A stretch of 64,000 nucleotides of DNA, taken from NCBI GenBank assembly GCA_032622095.1, contig CP136064.1:170072310-170136309 (forward strand), in the 5' to 3' direction. Under the pieces are notes generated by a model. It made no database searches, was not told the origin of the DNA, and was given only the letters and a program-made list of their open reading frames with translations. How positions within the stretch are numbered: the stretch's first letter is position 1; each line of letters opens with the position of its first letter. Both the position numbers and the translations under genes were made by a program. The stretch comes from Siphonodentalium dalli. Taxonomy: Eukaryota; Mollusca; Scaphopoda; Gadilida; Siphonodentaliidae. Shown here in pieces: positions 20,870 through 32,198 of this stretch.

Positions 20870-23832
20870 TTTTGCGTCTTCCTGTTATAAATACAACACA
20901 ATTTTAAACACAAGTCCATCGTGAAAACACTACACATTAAGCAAGTATCATGTAAATGCACATCAAGCCTTCCGTCATGAGTTAACCATGCATATTTTCG
21001 GTTTCCCGTGTTGGCCTATCCCTATCCACGTGTAAGCTTAGACATAAAATGGATTAACTTACTGAATGCGAAATCGCTACATGATTTGTGGTTATGTTCA
21101 AACCCAATTTGTCTGTCTTTCAATTCTTTTATCGCTTAGTCAGCTAACCGATCAGTGAGAGCGAGTACACTTACATTGTTTTGCTTTTGTTTTGCAAGAG
21201 GAGAACTTTTCTAAAAGTAAATTTATCTTATCATGTGCATGGTCAGTGGCTCAGTAGGCACTGATCCACAGTGACAAGGCACTGTTCATCGCAGTCATCA
21301 TGGAAACATACATGTTAAAACTCAACCATTTTAAGTTACCACTGCAAACTTCGCATGAAAGATAAATGTCTTATTAGCATCATAGTAGCAACTGTTTAAA
21401 TAATGGTTCTATCACAGAACACATGGCCAACGCTGATAATCCACAAGCATATTAACAAAGATACTAGTAGATGATTGACCCCATCATGATTGGAGCTGCG
21501 CCGGTGCAGCATTATAAAAGATATTATTCCATAGCATTCTCTTATATATGCGATGCTCCCTGGCTTACAAGATCAAAGTAAATATTATTAGGCCATTGCA
21601 GTCCTTCCCACAAGGAAAACACAGAGAGAGCACTTATTTTCTCTCGTACATTAGATCAGAAGACAAGTGTAATATAATCGTTGCATGGGTTTTTCCCAAA
21701 CAAAATGTCATTGTGGGATAGACATATGTCCAGTTAAACTTTCACATGCCCATAATTTAACTGAGATGGGAAAGGTTATAAATGTACCTTCTAAAAATTC
21801 AATATTTAATCAACTATTACAGTGACCATGAACATTTTGACAAGCGGACGAGTGCAAATTTTGGCACCTGCGAATTAAAAATTGCGAGTAATTATAGGTG
21901 CGAGAGCAATCGCACCCATCTCCTGGGAAGGACTGGGCCAATGCATTCTCTTTTATACTAGTATGAAATGCACCCTATTGGCGACTCGCATATATAAGAG
22001 AATGCATTGGCACAGGGTTTTCGCAAAATTTCACGAAGCTCCAGTCAGGAAAAGGTTAATAAATAGCTTAGAAGCAGTATCAGCTTAGAAGATAATCGAT
22101 ATATGTAGGAAAATTAATACACAGGGGTACTGTAACTTGACCCACGAATTGTCGTGGGATAGGTGCTGTGGTTCTCAGATGATTTTAAGTGGCACTAATA
22201 ATTAGCAATAAAGAGCGTTTATCATCAGCTTAGAATATATGGATGGGTGTAGGGGGACCTTTCCCAGGTGTCTCATGGAATAGGTGCGGTTTACACCAGT
22301 TAACTCAAAGAGACACTGATAATTAACTTGAATGACATGTAGGCGCAATAATTATTTAACCCTCATTAAAGCAAACTCCTGGTATCCCAGCTAGTAGTTA
22401 CTAATGTTGTTTTTAATGTTGACAGCAATAATATTAAATTAGATGCGAGCAAAAATGTACATGGTTGTACTCAGTAGTCCAAACCGCTCAGCATCAAAAG
22501 AAAGGACTGTAGTCGTTCCTTTTATTTAACAGTTCAAACTTCCTGAAAAGAAGCCATAATACTTACAATGTAGCATACACTTGATCAATTGATTAGTTGT
22601 GCAATCATGTCTGTATTGTATATGTATTATTGTATACTTAAAGTGTTTTATGTTCTATTTTCATTGTTCAGGGATATTTCGGATCTACATCCTGCTTATC
22701 ACACAAACTACCGTAGATCAACTATCAGAAGTTCAACTCTGTGATATGACATTTACTGGTTCTGAATACATTTCCAAAAGGCATCAGACAATTTACTTGG
22801 ACAGGTGTAAAATTCAAATTCACGATCAGAGATTAAATGGAACTGTTTTATCGTGACTATGATGACACAAAGGTCAAATCCAGTATTTTATGTGGGCTCT
22901 CGTGGTGGAATGTTCTGCACACCCAAAGACAATATCAACACCAAGGACCCAAAGTTTTAATAATTTGCAATTTCAGCTTCCTTATTATACTAGAAGGAAG
23001 TGATGAGAAAAGAGGATAACAGGAAACACATCATCTATTCTAAATTATATATTGAGGTACCGTAGTCATTTGTGCAATGGATACTTTTGGGATGGAGGCA
23101 TTCATGTGTAGTTTGTGTACACGCTATATTGATTCTTGACCTGATGTCACAAATGAATTCACTACAGGATGCTGATGTCTATTTATTTCTCCATAGCAAA
23201 ACATCGTATGAAAGTACAGGGTATTGATCCACTTGTTCTAAGGAAAATATACACTGCTTGAATTCTGAAGAATGTAAATCTCGTTCTATTACGTTTGGAA
23301 AGTGCCATAATTTACACTTGAAGGTGTATGTCTAACAGAAAGTGTAATAAAAAAGACATGAAGACTCCTGGGTGATATGATTGCCTTCTGATTAATAAAA
23401 TATTGGTGCCAACAATATCATCATATTATTTTGAACTATATCCAAATTCACCAGTTGGACAAGCAACAGTGGGGTATATTGTTATTATAATGAGATACTG
23501 GTTGGTATTTTTTCATTCTAGCCACGTTTGTTATGTCCCAGGGGACAGTGTGTGCAATAAATACAAATAGGCCAATATAATTGTGTTTGGGCCTCCCTAC
23601 CACACCTACATGTATGTTACCCCCACCAAAAATGGATTGAAGTCTCAGTTAAACGTTTGTGTTGATTGAAGGTTATGCAAACTTGCATATCAAATATAAT
23701 ACTTGTAAAGTCATAAGAACGTCAAAATAAAACAAAATATGATGATACAAATATGTTCAGTTGAAAAAAGTAAATTAAATTAATTAGTACATGTATTTAT
23801 TGCTTATATATTTTAATTGTAAATTTGTGAGT
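20870..23832. other. Unassigned DNA with dispersed repeats
   Basis: Holds a partial TGCATTGGCA-family copy (21488-21562), a fuller one (21925-22062) and a weak duplication at about 22140-22340 (AGGTGCTGTGGTTCTC / AGGTGCGGTTTACACC). At 22670 a pyrimidine tract and CAG precede an 60-codon frame (VDQLSEVQLCDMTFTGSEYI..) that could be an exon, but the product is not recognised. Confidence 0.35.
21925..22062. repeat. Dispersed repeat (TGCATTGGCA family), two-armed copy
   Basis: GGGCCAATGCATTCTCTTTT and AAGAGAATGCATTGGCACAG form inverted arms, followed by GAAGCTCCAGTCAGGAAAAG and GTTAATAA. This two-armed form suggests a MITE with an asymmetric tail. Confidence 0.65.
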
Positions 23833-24492
23833 CTAGAGTCACACCGTATAATCAATCGGAAGATGTTTCGGGCCAACGCGGATGTTTTTGACAGACAACG
23901 AAGGTGCGACGTGTTTTTGGTCATTTTCATGCGTTGATTCTGGAGTGGATATGCTCTAGACAGCACAAGAAGAGAATGGAACGGTATATTTGCATTATTC
24001 CTCGATTGCCCAGTGTGGGAGCCATTTCCACGCACGTGTAAAGTATTAGGGGGTTGTAAGAGGTGCACACTATATATTTTTGGGATGTACACAACAGGTA
24101 CACCGACAGCAAAATCCGTCCAGTTGACGAAACATACAGTTATTTCAAGTAAATTGGCACCAGCCGGTCAATATGTTCACTTATTAATGTAGCGGAATGT
24201 CTTGACAACTAACATTGCGAATTTCAGTTCATAATTTCCCGAAATGACCGATCGTAGGTATCAAATGTAAGCACATGGTGTAGAGAACATTGACAACGCG
24301 GATGTGTCGGGAGTGACAACACGGGTGCGACGTGCAGAGGAATTTGGGCTGAGTTCCTGGAATCGCGCTGTTGTTATTTTTAGACACTTTAAAGCGCTCC
24401 GGAATAAGCCTTATCACTGGTTCGCGATTTTCAAGATGGCCGATGGTTCCATATGGTCCGATTCCTAGCATTTTACCCAACCCACCGGTAAA

Positions 24493-24930
24493 AGGTCAAA
24501 GTTAAGAAGTAGCATCCATTTGTAAACATTCGACAGCTGAGAGCGAGCATTTTTATCAGCATTTTATGGCTTAATTTCATTTATTCTGAGTGCAACTACG
24601 TGTTTAAGAATTGTTTTTGTGACCATGTCATCTACAGAGTTAGGACCTTCAGATATCCAGACGCCCTCTTTTGTCAACGAATTTCCCATAAGTTACTGTT
24701 AAATAGCGAGTACTTGTGATAAAACAAATAAATCAAAAACATATACGTGATACACTCAATCCATAAACTGCGTGAAACCTACGTATTGTATGTATCCAGG
24801 GTGATTGCTTAATTAATTTTATGAAGTTATCGCACCTGCGATTCGGTAACGAACTGTTGCCATTTTATTTTGGGAATTCCCAGACTGGAGCCATATGCTA
24901 AAAATAGATGCTACTTCTTAACTTTGACCT
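24493..24930. repeat. Foldback insertion nested in the left arm
   Basis: Ends GGTCAAAGTTAAGAAGTAGC and its exact complement GCTACTTCTTAACTTTGACC bound a 0.44-kb segment that is absent from the corresponding place in the right arm. It therefore inserted after the arms were formed. Confidence 0.7.
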
Positions 24931-25507
24931 CCGGAGACCAAAATGGTGGATTCACCGCGAGTTAGTGATATCACTTATTGCCACGCGTATTCAACCGTGC
25001 AACATGGCTCCTGTGACATTTGTACGCAATAAACGAGATCACTGAGTCTTATTTTTCGCGCACTGAGCAAAAAATAGTACTACCCCTGAGTGTATACCCT
25101 ATAGGGAACTACAGGGAACCTAGATGACTGTACATGTATATGAGTTACATATTATGTTATGGAATTTAGACTGTGAATAGACGACTATCTTTGTACATGA
25201 GGGCGTGATATGCAATCTAAAGAAACCACGATTAAGTATAATATTACTCTGTTTAATCGTGTGCATATTATGTGGATAGTTTCGCATCATGCAACGGCTC
25301 GTGCATGAGATAACCACACAATTTCAGTCGATATTTAACGCTCGTTATGGCATAGTGTGGCCAGAGCAGGCACACTTTTGACTAGCAACAACGCACAACA
25401 GCACTATTTGTTGTAAGATATTGAAAACTTTCCGTGAACAAATTTCAATATTACATAGTATAGTGCCTGAACTCGTGAAGTGTGCCTCGCCCTACATTTT
25501 ATTAAGA

Positions 25508-25648
25508 AATGAATGTAGTGGTAGTGTGTGTTATTTGGTGATACGACGATGTGGTGGTTCGGGGTACACTTCGCGGTTTACACTAAATGTACCCAGAACC
25601 ACCACATCGTCGTATATCCCAATAACACACACTACCACGACATTCATA
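25508..25648. repeat. Near-perfect hairpin in the spacer
   Basis: Arms of about 60 bp (AATGTAGTGGTAGTGTGTGT and partner) meet at a loop around CACTTCGCGGTTTAC near 25570. Arm sequence ACGACGATGTGGTGGTTC is shared exactly by both sides. MITE-like. Confidence 0.85.
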
Positions 25649-26954
25649 TCTTATATTTGTATAACGTTTTGATTATTTATTCCCATAAATTATCTGAGTG
25701 AATTAGTTTTTATTTTCTAAAAGATGGCCGAGAATATGAGATTAGCTCACTTATCAAATATATTCAGCCCAATATAAGATTTCAGAACATGTCGCGGTGA
25801 TATCGTAATGATTGAAATCACTGTCTTCCGATGTAATTCGGCTGAACTTTGAAAAACTCGCCCAATTATTCTGACCGCGTGGAATACATTGATCAGTTGA
25901 GATTACATAATCAGAGTGTCACTTCCTGTTTGTGTTACACATCATAATACAACATTTTCTCTGTATTATGCGGACATAAAACAAGTTGCCCAAGTGTCAG
26001 TTGACCAATCACAGGACAGTATTTAGGGTATCACAGACGGGCTATGTAAATATTATGGGATAAAAATAGTTTCGTTTAACCTTTAATACATTTTAAATCA
26101 ATTACGATGCAATCCAAATCCAATCATATATTATAACCTATAGTCAGCTAGCTTGCAATATGACACAGCAACAGTGACATTTTTATGTAGACATGTCATG
26201 GTATAAGATGTACTATTTTCACGTAAAGTCTTTACATTTCACATGTTGATTTGTTAGAAATTATGTCTTCATGTGAATCAACTCGAATTCCCCACTAAAA
26301 TGTCTGCTATGAGCACTCTAAATGCAGATTGAGAATTCAATATATCAGTTGATTCGTAAAACAAGGGTATTTGTTCTTCTCGTATACCACTGGTGGAATT
26401 GGGTATCACTATATATATCTCGCTATACATGTATATGATGTTTTATATGTCAAATACGACCAATTCACTCTTAAGTTATTGTTTTCAGGAACAGGAACGT
26501 GCATGGTAAAGGGTGGGACTCCAGGAAAATGATCGGGCACACGTCTATATTAAAGACAAAGCATGGGTCTGCATGGCGAACATTGCATCGAGCGGATTGA
26601 AACTTCATTAACATTTTGTTGAACAATGGGTGGCTATATGCTCCGGACAATCATTATAATATTTAAATTCATGGTTATGGATATCATTGAAATGATCTCG
26701 ATAAAAGTATAACCACAACTGTGTAGGTTGTTGACTTTGAGAGAATCATTGTATTGCTGCGTGTATGTCAAATTGTTGGGTTACCATACGTGTATTTATC
26801 TCGAGTTGTATTGAACACGGTGTCACTCCAGTGATGTGGATATGGAGACATGATTTTGTGTCCCTTTGTAATGGAATGTGTATATTTCTTACAAGCATTG
26901 CAACATCGAAGATGCTACAATGATTCACATATGAATAATGGTCTTCAGTTGCAT

Positions 26955-27557
26955 TGTACGAGCTCATGTATACAGATAGTCGTCTATTCAGTCCAACCGC
27001 CCATAACTTAATATGTGACACATATACATGTACAGCCCTCTAAGTTCCCTTTTGTTAGGGTATAAACTCAGGAGTCGTACTATTTTTCGCTCAGTGCGCG
27101 ACAAATAAGACTCAGTGATCTCGTTTATTGCATACAAATGTCACAGGAGCCATGGTGCACGGTTGAATACGCGTGGCTACTTCCGGAGTCGTACTATTTT
27201 TCGCTCAGTGCGCGACAAATAAGACTCAGTGATCTCGTTTATTGCATACAAATGTCACAGGAGCCATGGTGCACGGTTGAATACGCGTGGCTACTTCCGG
27301 AGCGGCGGTGAATCCACCATTTTGTACGAGCTCATGTATACAGATAGTCGTCTATTCAGTCCAACCGCCCATAACTTAATATGTGACACATATACATGTA
27401 CAGCCCTCTAAGTTGCCTTTTGTTAGGGTATAAACTCAGGAGTCGTACTATTTTTCGCTCAGTGCGCGACAAATAAGACTCAGTGATCTCGTTTATTGCA
27501 TACAAATGTCACAGGAGCCATGGTGCACGGTTGAATACGCGTGGCTACTTCCGGAGC
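26955..27557. repeat. Tandem duplications within the right arm
   Basis: A roughly 120-bp unit beginning GGAGTCGTACTATTTTTCGC occurs at about 27062, 27181 and 27437. The preceding 110-bp unit (GTACGAGCTCATGTATACAG) occurs at about 26955 and 27325. Copies are almost identical, so this is younger than the inverted arms. Each holds a 60-81 codon frame starting MISFIAYKCHRSHGARLN, which is not a gene. Confidence 0.85.
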
Positions 27558-28249
27558 GCATTAAATTGTCTAAAAATGACAACAGCGCGATTCCAGGAAC
27601 TCAACCCAAATTCCTCTGCACGTCGCACCCGTGTTGTCACTCCCGACACAGCTGCGTTGTCAATGTTCTCTACACCATGCCTTACATTTGATACCTACGA
27701 TCGGTCATTTCGGGAAATTATGAACTGAAATTAGCAATGGTAATGGCCAAGACATTCCGCTACATTAATACGTGAACATATTGACCGGCTGGTGCCAATT
27801 TAATTGAAATAACTGTATGTTTCGTCAACTGGACGGATTTTGCTGTCGGGGGTACCTGTTTTGTACAGACCAAAAATATATAGTGTGCACCTCCTACACC
27901 CCTAATACTTTACACGTGTGTGGAAATGGTCCCCACACTGGGCAATCGAGGAATAATGCAAATATATCGTTCCATTCTCTTCCTGTGCTGTCTAGAGCAT
28001 GTCCACTCAAGAATCAACGCATGAAATAGAGCATGTCCACTCAAGAATCAACGCATGAAAATAACAAAAAAAACACGTCGCACCTTCGTTGTCTGTCAAA
28101 AACACCCGCGTTGGCCCGAAACATCGTCCGATTGATTATACGGCGTGAGAGTGGATAATGTTATACATATATTACTATATACTACTATAGCTATATAAGT
28201 TCATGAAACATGACTGCAAACAACAATTGTTATGTTCAATTAGACACTC

Positions 28250-31200
28250 AAAGAAAGAACATACACCAGTGTTACTGGTCGCAAGTTTATGAAACTCATG
28301 CGCTCCCATAAGAATAACACATCTATGGTATTTCACTCTTCGTGCAGAAAATTGTGCTTAACTTGCGCCCTTGCTCTCGTATGGTAAACTGACGAAAGGA
28401 ACACACACAGTTGTGTGTATATATTTCTTTACCAACGTTTGACATTGGTATAGTCACTATGGTGGCACATGCATCCATAAGCTTGCGACATACACTATGA
28501 CAAGAGTCTACTAATTTGGTTTCTTTACTTAACAATGCGTTCCAGACTCGTGATGTTTCAATATTTTGGGAGGTGTGCCCATATGGTTGTGACGTTGATG
28601 AACACGTCCTGACATACGGACTGAAAGATCCTTTATTGATGCAGTAGTGCAGTGGAAAACGATTGACGTATTAACTCAGTATAACCAAAATAAAACTACA
28701 ACCTTACCATTGTGGTATACAAGTAATTGGTTGCATTGTTCTCAGCTCTACTTGGTATGATTGTGGTTTGATATTGATGGGTTGTGGTGTCAGTTATATT
28801 TAAGCAGGTAATTACAAACAATTGCTTTAAAATCCTTAAAATTTTCCAGTTTCTAACTTGTAATTTCGCGATTCCATTGTAGGAACACACACCTTGCAAA
28901 GATGTTAAGATGTGGGGTGGACTTGCGGAATGTTTATGAAATTCCTGCGATCGTGGAAGTGTATTTGACAGGCCAAGCTACCATTACGCCATTGCACTTG
29001 TCAGATAAACTGACGACATGAACACACACATGCGGTTTTGTATAACATAGTTCATACCAAGCGAGTGATATTGATATGGTGGCAAGTGCGTTCATATGCT
29101 TGCGACATACAATATGGAAATAGTCTGTTCATCCATTAGTGGTACGAAATTCAATGGTGGCTATTTCTTATTTTCACAATGCGTTCCAGCGTTCGGTATG
29201 TCAATATTCCGGAAGGGACGCCCATATGGTTGCGACATTGATCAACGCGTCCTAGAATATAGACTGAGAGTCCTTTATCGATGTACCAGCGCAGTGTGTA
29301 AATAAGTGATGTAAGAACGCATTAAAAATATATAATACGGCCTTAGAATTGTGACATAACCAGTAATTGTGTACATTGTTCTCTACGCTACCTGCTATGC
29401 AGAGTTTTGGTGCTGATAGTGCTTGGTGTCTATTAAATTTACCACTTTCATGACTGGAGTTTCCGGAAATAGTGCGAAAACCCTGTGCCAACGCATTATC
29501 TTACATGTACGAGGCTCCCTAGTCCCTATACAAGAGAAGGCACTGGCACATGGTCTTTAATGCTGCAACAGTGCAGCTCCCATCATTAAAAGATTAAAAC
29601 AGATATTGCAGGAAAAATACAAATATTCACGAAAATGCTTAAAATTTCCAGGTTGTGTGGTTAAATCTATGAGTTTAGAACTTGATATTTTGCACTTTTG
29701 TTGAAGAAACAGTGTTAAGCAACACCCATATTGCAGGGATGTAGAGACACTTGTGGTGAAGGGTCAGTTTGAATATGCCGTTCCAACGTGTGGTTAACAG
29801 CCCCGCATATGTGTGTTACTGGCCGCTAGTTTATGACATACTTGCATACGTCGCGTAAGGATACCAATTTGTATTTGACTGATCGTGCGATCATTACGCC
29901 ATTGCACTCGTCCGATATGCGGACAACAGTAACTCGCGCATGCGATTTTGTGTATATATTCCATACCAAGCGTGCGATATTGATATCATGTCAAGTGCGT
30001 CCATATGCGTGCGACATACAATATGGCAATAGTTTCACAATCCGTTAGTGGTATACTATGTTTAATCGTGGATAATTTTTAATTTCTCATTGCGTTCAAG
30101 AGTTGGGATAAGTCGATATTCCGGAAGGGGCGCTCACATTATTGTGACATTGTTCAATGTACCCTGGCATATGGACTGAACATTGCTTTATTGACGTAGT
30201 AGCACAGTGCACAAAGTATTGTAAAAAATAAATAAAGCCCTAAAATGGTTACATAACCAGTAATTTGGTACATTATTATCGACTACTGGTATGACTGAAT
30301 GTTGGTGCTGATGTTGTTTGGTGTCTGTATTAAATTTAAGCATATATGGTAATTATAGCAAGAAAAATACAAATGAAGTCACTAAAATGCTTAAAATTTC
30401 CAGGTTGAGTGGTTAAATCTATGAGTTTAGAACATGATATTTTGCACTTTTGTTGAAGAAACAGTGTTAAGCAACACCCATATTGCAGGGATGTAGATAC
30501 ACTCGTGGGGAAGGGTCAGTTAGAACATGCCGTTCCAACGTGTGGTTAGCAGCCCCGCATATGTGTGTTACTTGCCGCTAGTTTATGACATACTTGCATA
30601 CGTCGCGTAAGGATACAAATTTGTATTTGACTGATTGTTCGATCATTACGCCATTGCACTCGTCCGATATGCGGACAAAAGTAACTCGCGCATGCGATTT
30701 TGTGTATATATTCCATACCATGCGTGCGATATTGACATCGTGTCATAAATGCATCCATATGCGTGCGACATACACTAGTTATGGCATAGTCTGTCCAACC
30801 TGTAGTTGTATACTATAGTCAATCGCGGCTAGTTCTTAATTTCGCATTGCGTTCCAGAGTTGGGATAAGTCGATATTCCGGAAGGTGCGCCCACATGGTT
30901 GCAACATTGATCAACACATCCTGGTATATGTTGACTGAAAATAGCTTTATTAGCGCAGTGTACACAGTATTGATGTAGAAACGCACTACACACAAACAAA
31001 TAAAGCCTTAACGTTGTGACATAGCCTGTAATTGGGTACAATATTCTCGACACTGGTATGACTGAATTTTGGTGATTATGTGCATGCCTGCCTCGCGTAA
31101 GGATAACACTTATGGTATTGACTGAACGTGCTGTCCTTACACATTGCAATCATTTCGATATACTGACACCAGTAACACACGCGTGCGATTTTGTGTATAT

Positions 31201-31390
31201 ATCCCAAATATTGATATAGTGTCAAATGCGTTCATATGCTTGCGACATACACTATGACATGGGTCTGTCAATCCGTTAATGTCACTATGTTCAATTGTGG
31301 TTAGTTCTTAATGCCACAATGTGTTCTTGAGTTGGGATATGGGACGAGCACCCATATGCTTGCGACATGACTGTAACAGGCCTTGTTGCT
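28250..31390. repeat. Degenerate satellite-like tandem array
   Basis: Five diverged units recur at 480-910 bp spacing. The anchor GCGACATACA(C/A)TATG lies at about 28486, 29099, 30008, 30760 and 31240. Other shared blocks are TCGCGTAAGGATA (29847, 30604, 31092), TTACGCCATTGCACT (28985, 29893, 30646), ATGCGATTTTGTGTATATAT and GGAAGGGGCGC-like sequence. Units 29700-30450 and 30450-31080 are the closest pair. Small frames starting MTYLHTSRKDTN repeat with the unit and are not genes. Confidence 0.75.
29455..29600. repeat. Dispersed repeat (TGCATTGGCA family) inside the array
   Basis: CCTGTGCCAACGCATTATCT, CGAGGCTCCCTAG and GAAGGCACTGGCACATGG, then GCAGCTCCCATCATTAAAAG. It is present in only one unit of the satellite-like array, so it inserted after amplification. 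Confidence 0.6.
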
Positions 31391-32198
31391 TCAGATTGCG
31401 AACTGTACTATACTATATGACGTCACCATGTGCTCAGTGAATTCCCTCCAACTTATGCAAATACGCATTTGCATCTCAGATTTGATTAGACGTTGGATAT
31501 TTTGGGACTAAATGACTTAGCTGTGTAGAACATATCATGAGCTATACAGCATACTCTGTAATCACTCCACATGTAGTGCGGTTATGTGTCACATCACTTT
31601 CTTATTAACTTGTAAGTCACACTATCGGTGTGAATTTTTTCAACGCTGCCGAATTTCAACACACAACATGGAGCATATTGTAATGTAAATTTATTATATA
31701 TCCACGCTATCAAGCAGACCAGATCTTCGGTGTTACCAGTAAACACATCGAGTAGATACCGTGTTGTGAAAATGTGAACAGTGTCGCACAAAAGAACACC
31801 TCTTCGAAAGTTCTATTTGAACACGCGGGAAGAAATGTCATTATTTCCCTGTATCTGTGTAAGCAATTTCGTCGACTAATTTCGATACCGGAATAAATCA
31901 AAAGCGGTTATTATTATAAATGTATTTTGGACCGCAAACTGCCATAAGGAATTAATCTACGTGGGCTTTATTGCGTTTACGTATGGTCATATTAGACTAT
32001 ACTATATATAGTTAAAAGTATGTTTTGATAATACGTGTATGGTGTGGCAGCGTACTACTAGTAATAGTATAGTAATCGTGTACCGATTAGCACTGTAGCA
32101 CTGATACAAGTAAATTGATAATAAGTATTAAATGCACCACCTGCCGATAGGCGATACGTGAAATTAATTCACTTGGCCTTAAAACTTAGATTGATCAC
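31391..32198. other. Unassigned DNA
   Basis: Two overlapping minus-strand frames (31594-31791, 31710-31901) have no recognised motif. No repeat boundary was seen. Confidence 0.4.

Larger units (their letters stand above)
23833..28150. mobile_element. 4.3-kb element with inverted arms longer than 1 kb
   Basis: Left arm 23833-25190 and right arm 26955-28150 are inverted copies. Outer ends read CACACCGTATAATCAATCGG (left) and, complemented, CACGCCGTATAATCAATCGG (right). Shared words continue inward: GTTTCGGGCCAACGCGG, GCACCAGCCGGTCAATATG, TTCCCGAAATGACCGATCG, GGAATCGCGCTGTTGT and CACGCGTATTCAACCGTGC. The left arm is enlarged by a nested 0.44-kb insertion and the right arm by internal tandem duplication. 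The 1.7-kb spacer has no recognisable transposase. This is most simply a large non-autonomous DNA transposon or a palindromic duplication. Long-TIR families exist (Foldback, Polinton, Kolobok), but nothing here identifies one. Frames with CTSHPCCHSRH-like peptides in the arms are repeat shadows. Confidence 0.75.

Noticed and set aside
27229-27728. Repeated frames beginning MISFIAYKCHRSHGARLN
   Set aside because: They repeat with a tandem unit in the right arm of the inverted element and the left-arm counterpart does not keep the frame.
29833-30818. Two similar frames beginning MTYLHTSRKDTN
   Set aside because: They are units of the satellite-like array, not paralogous genes.
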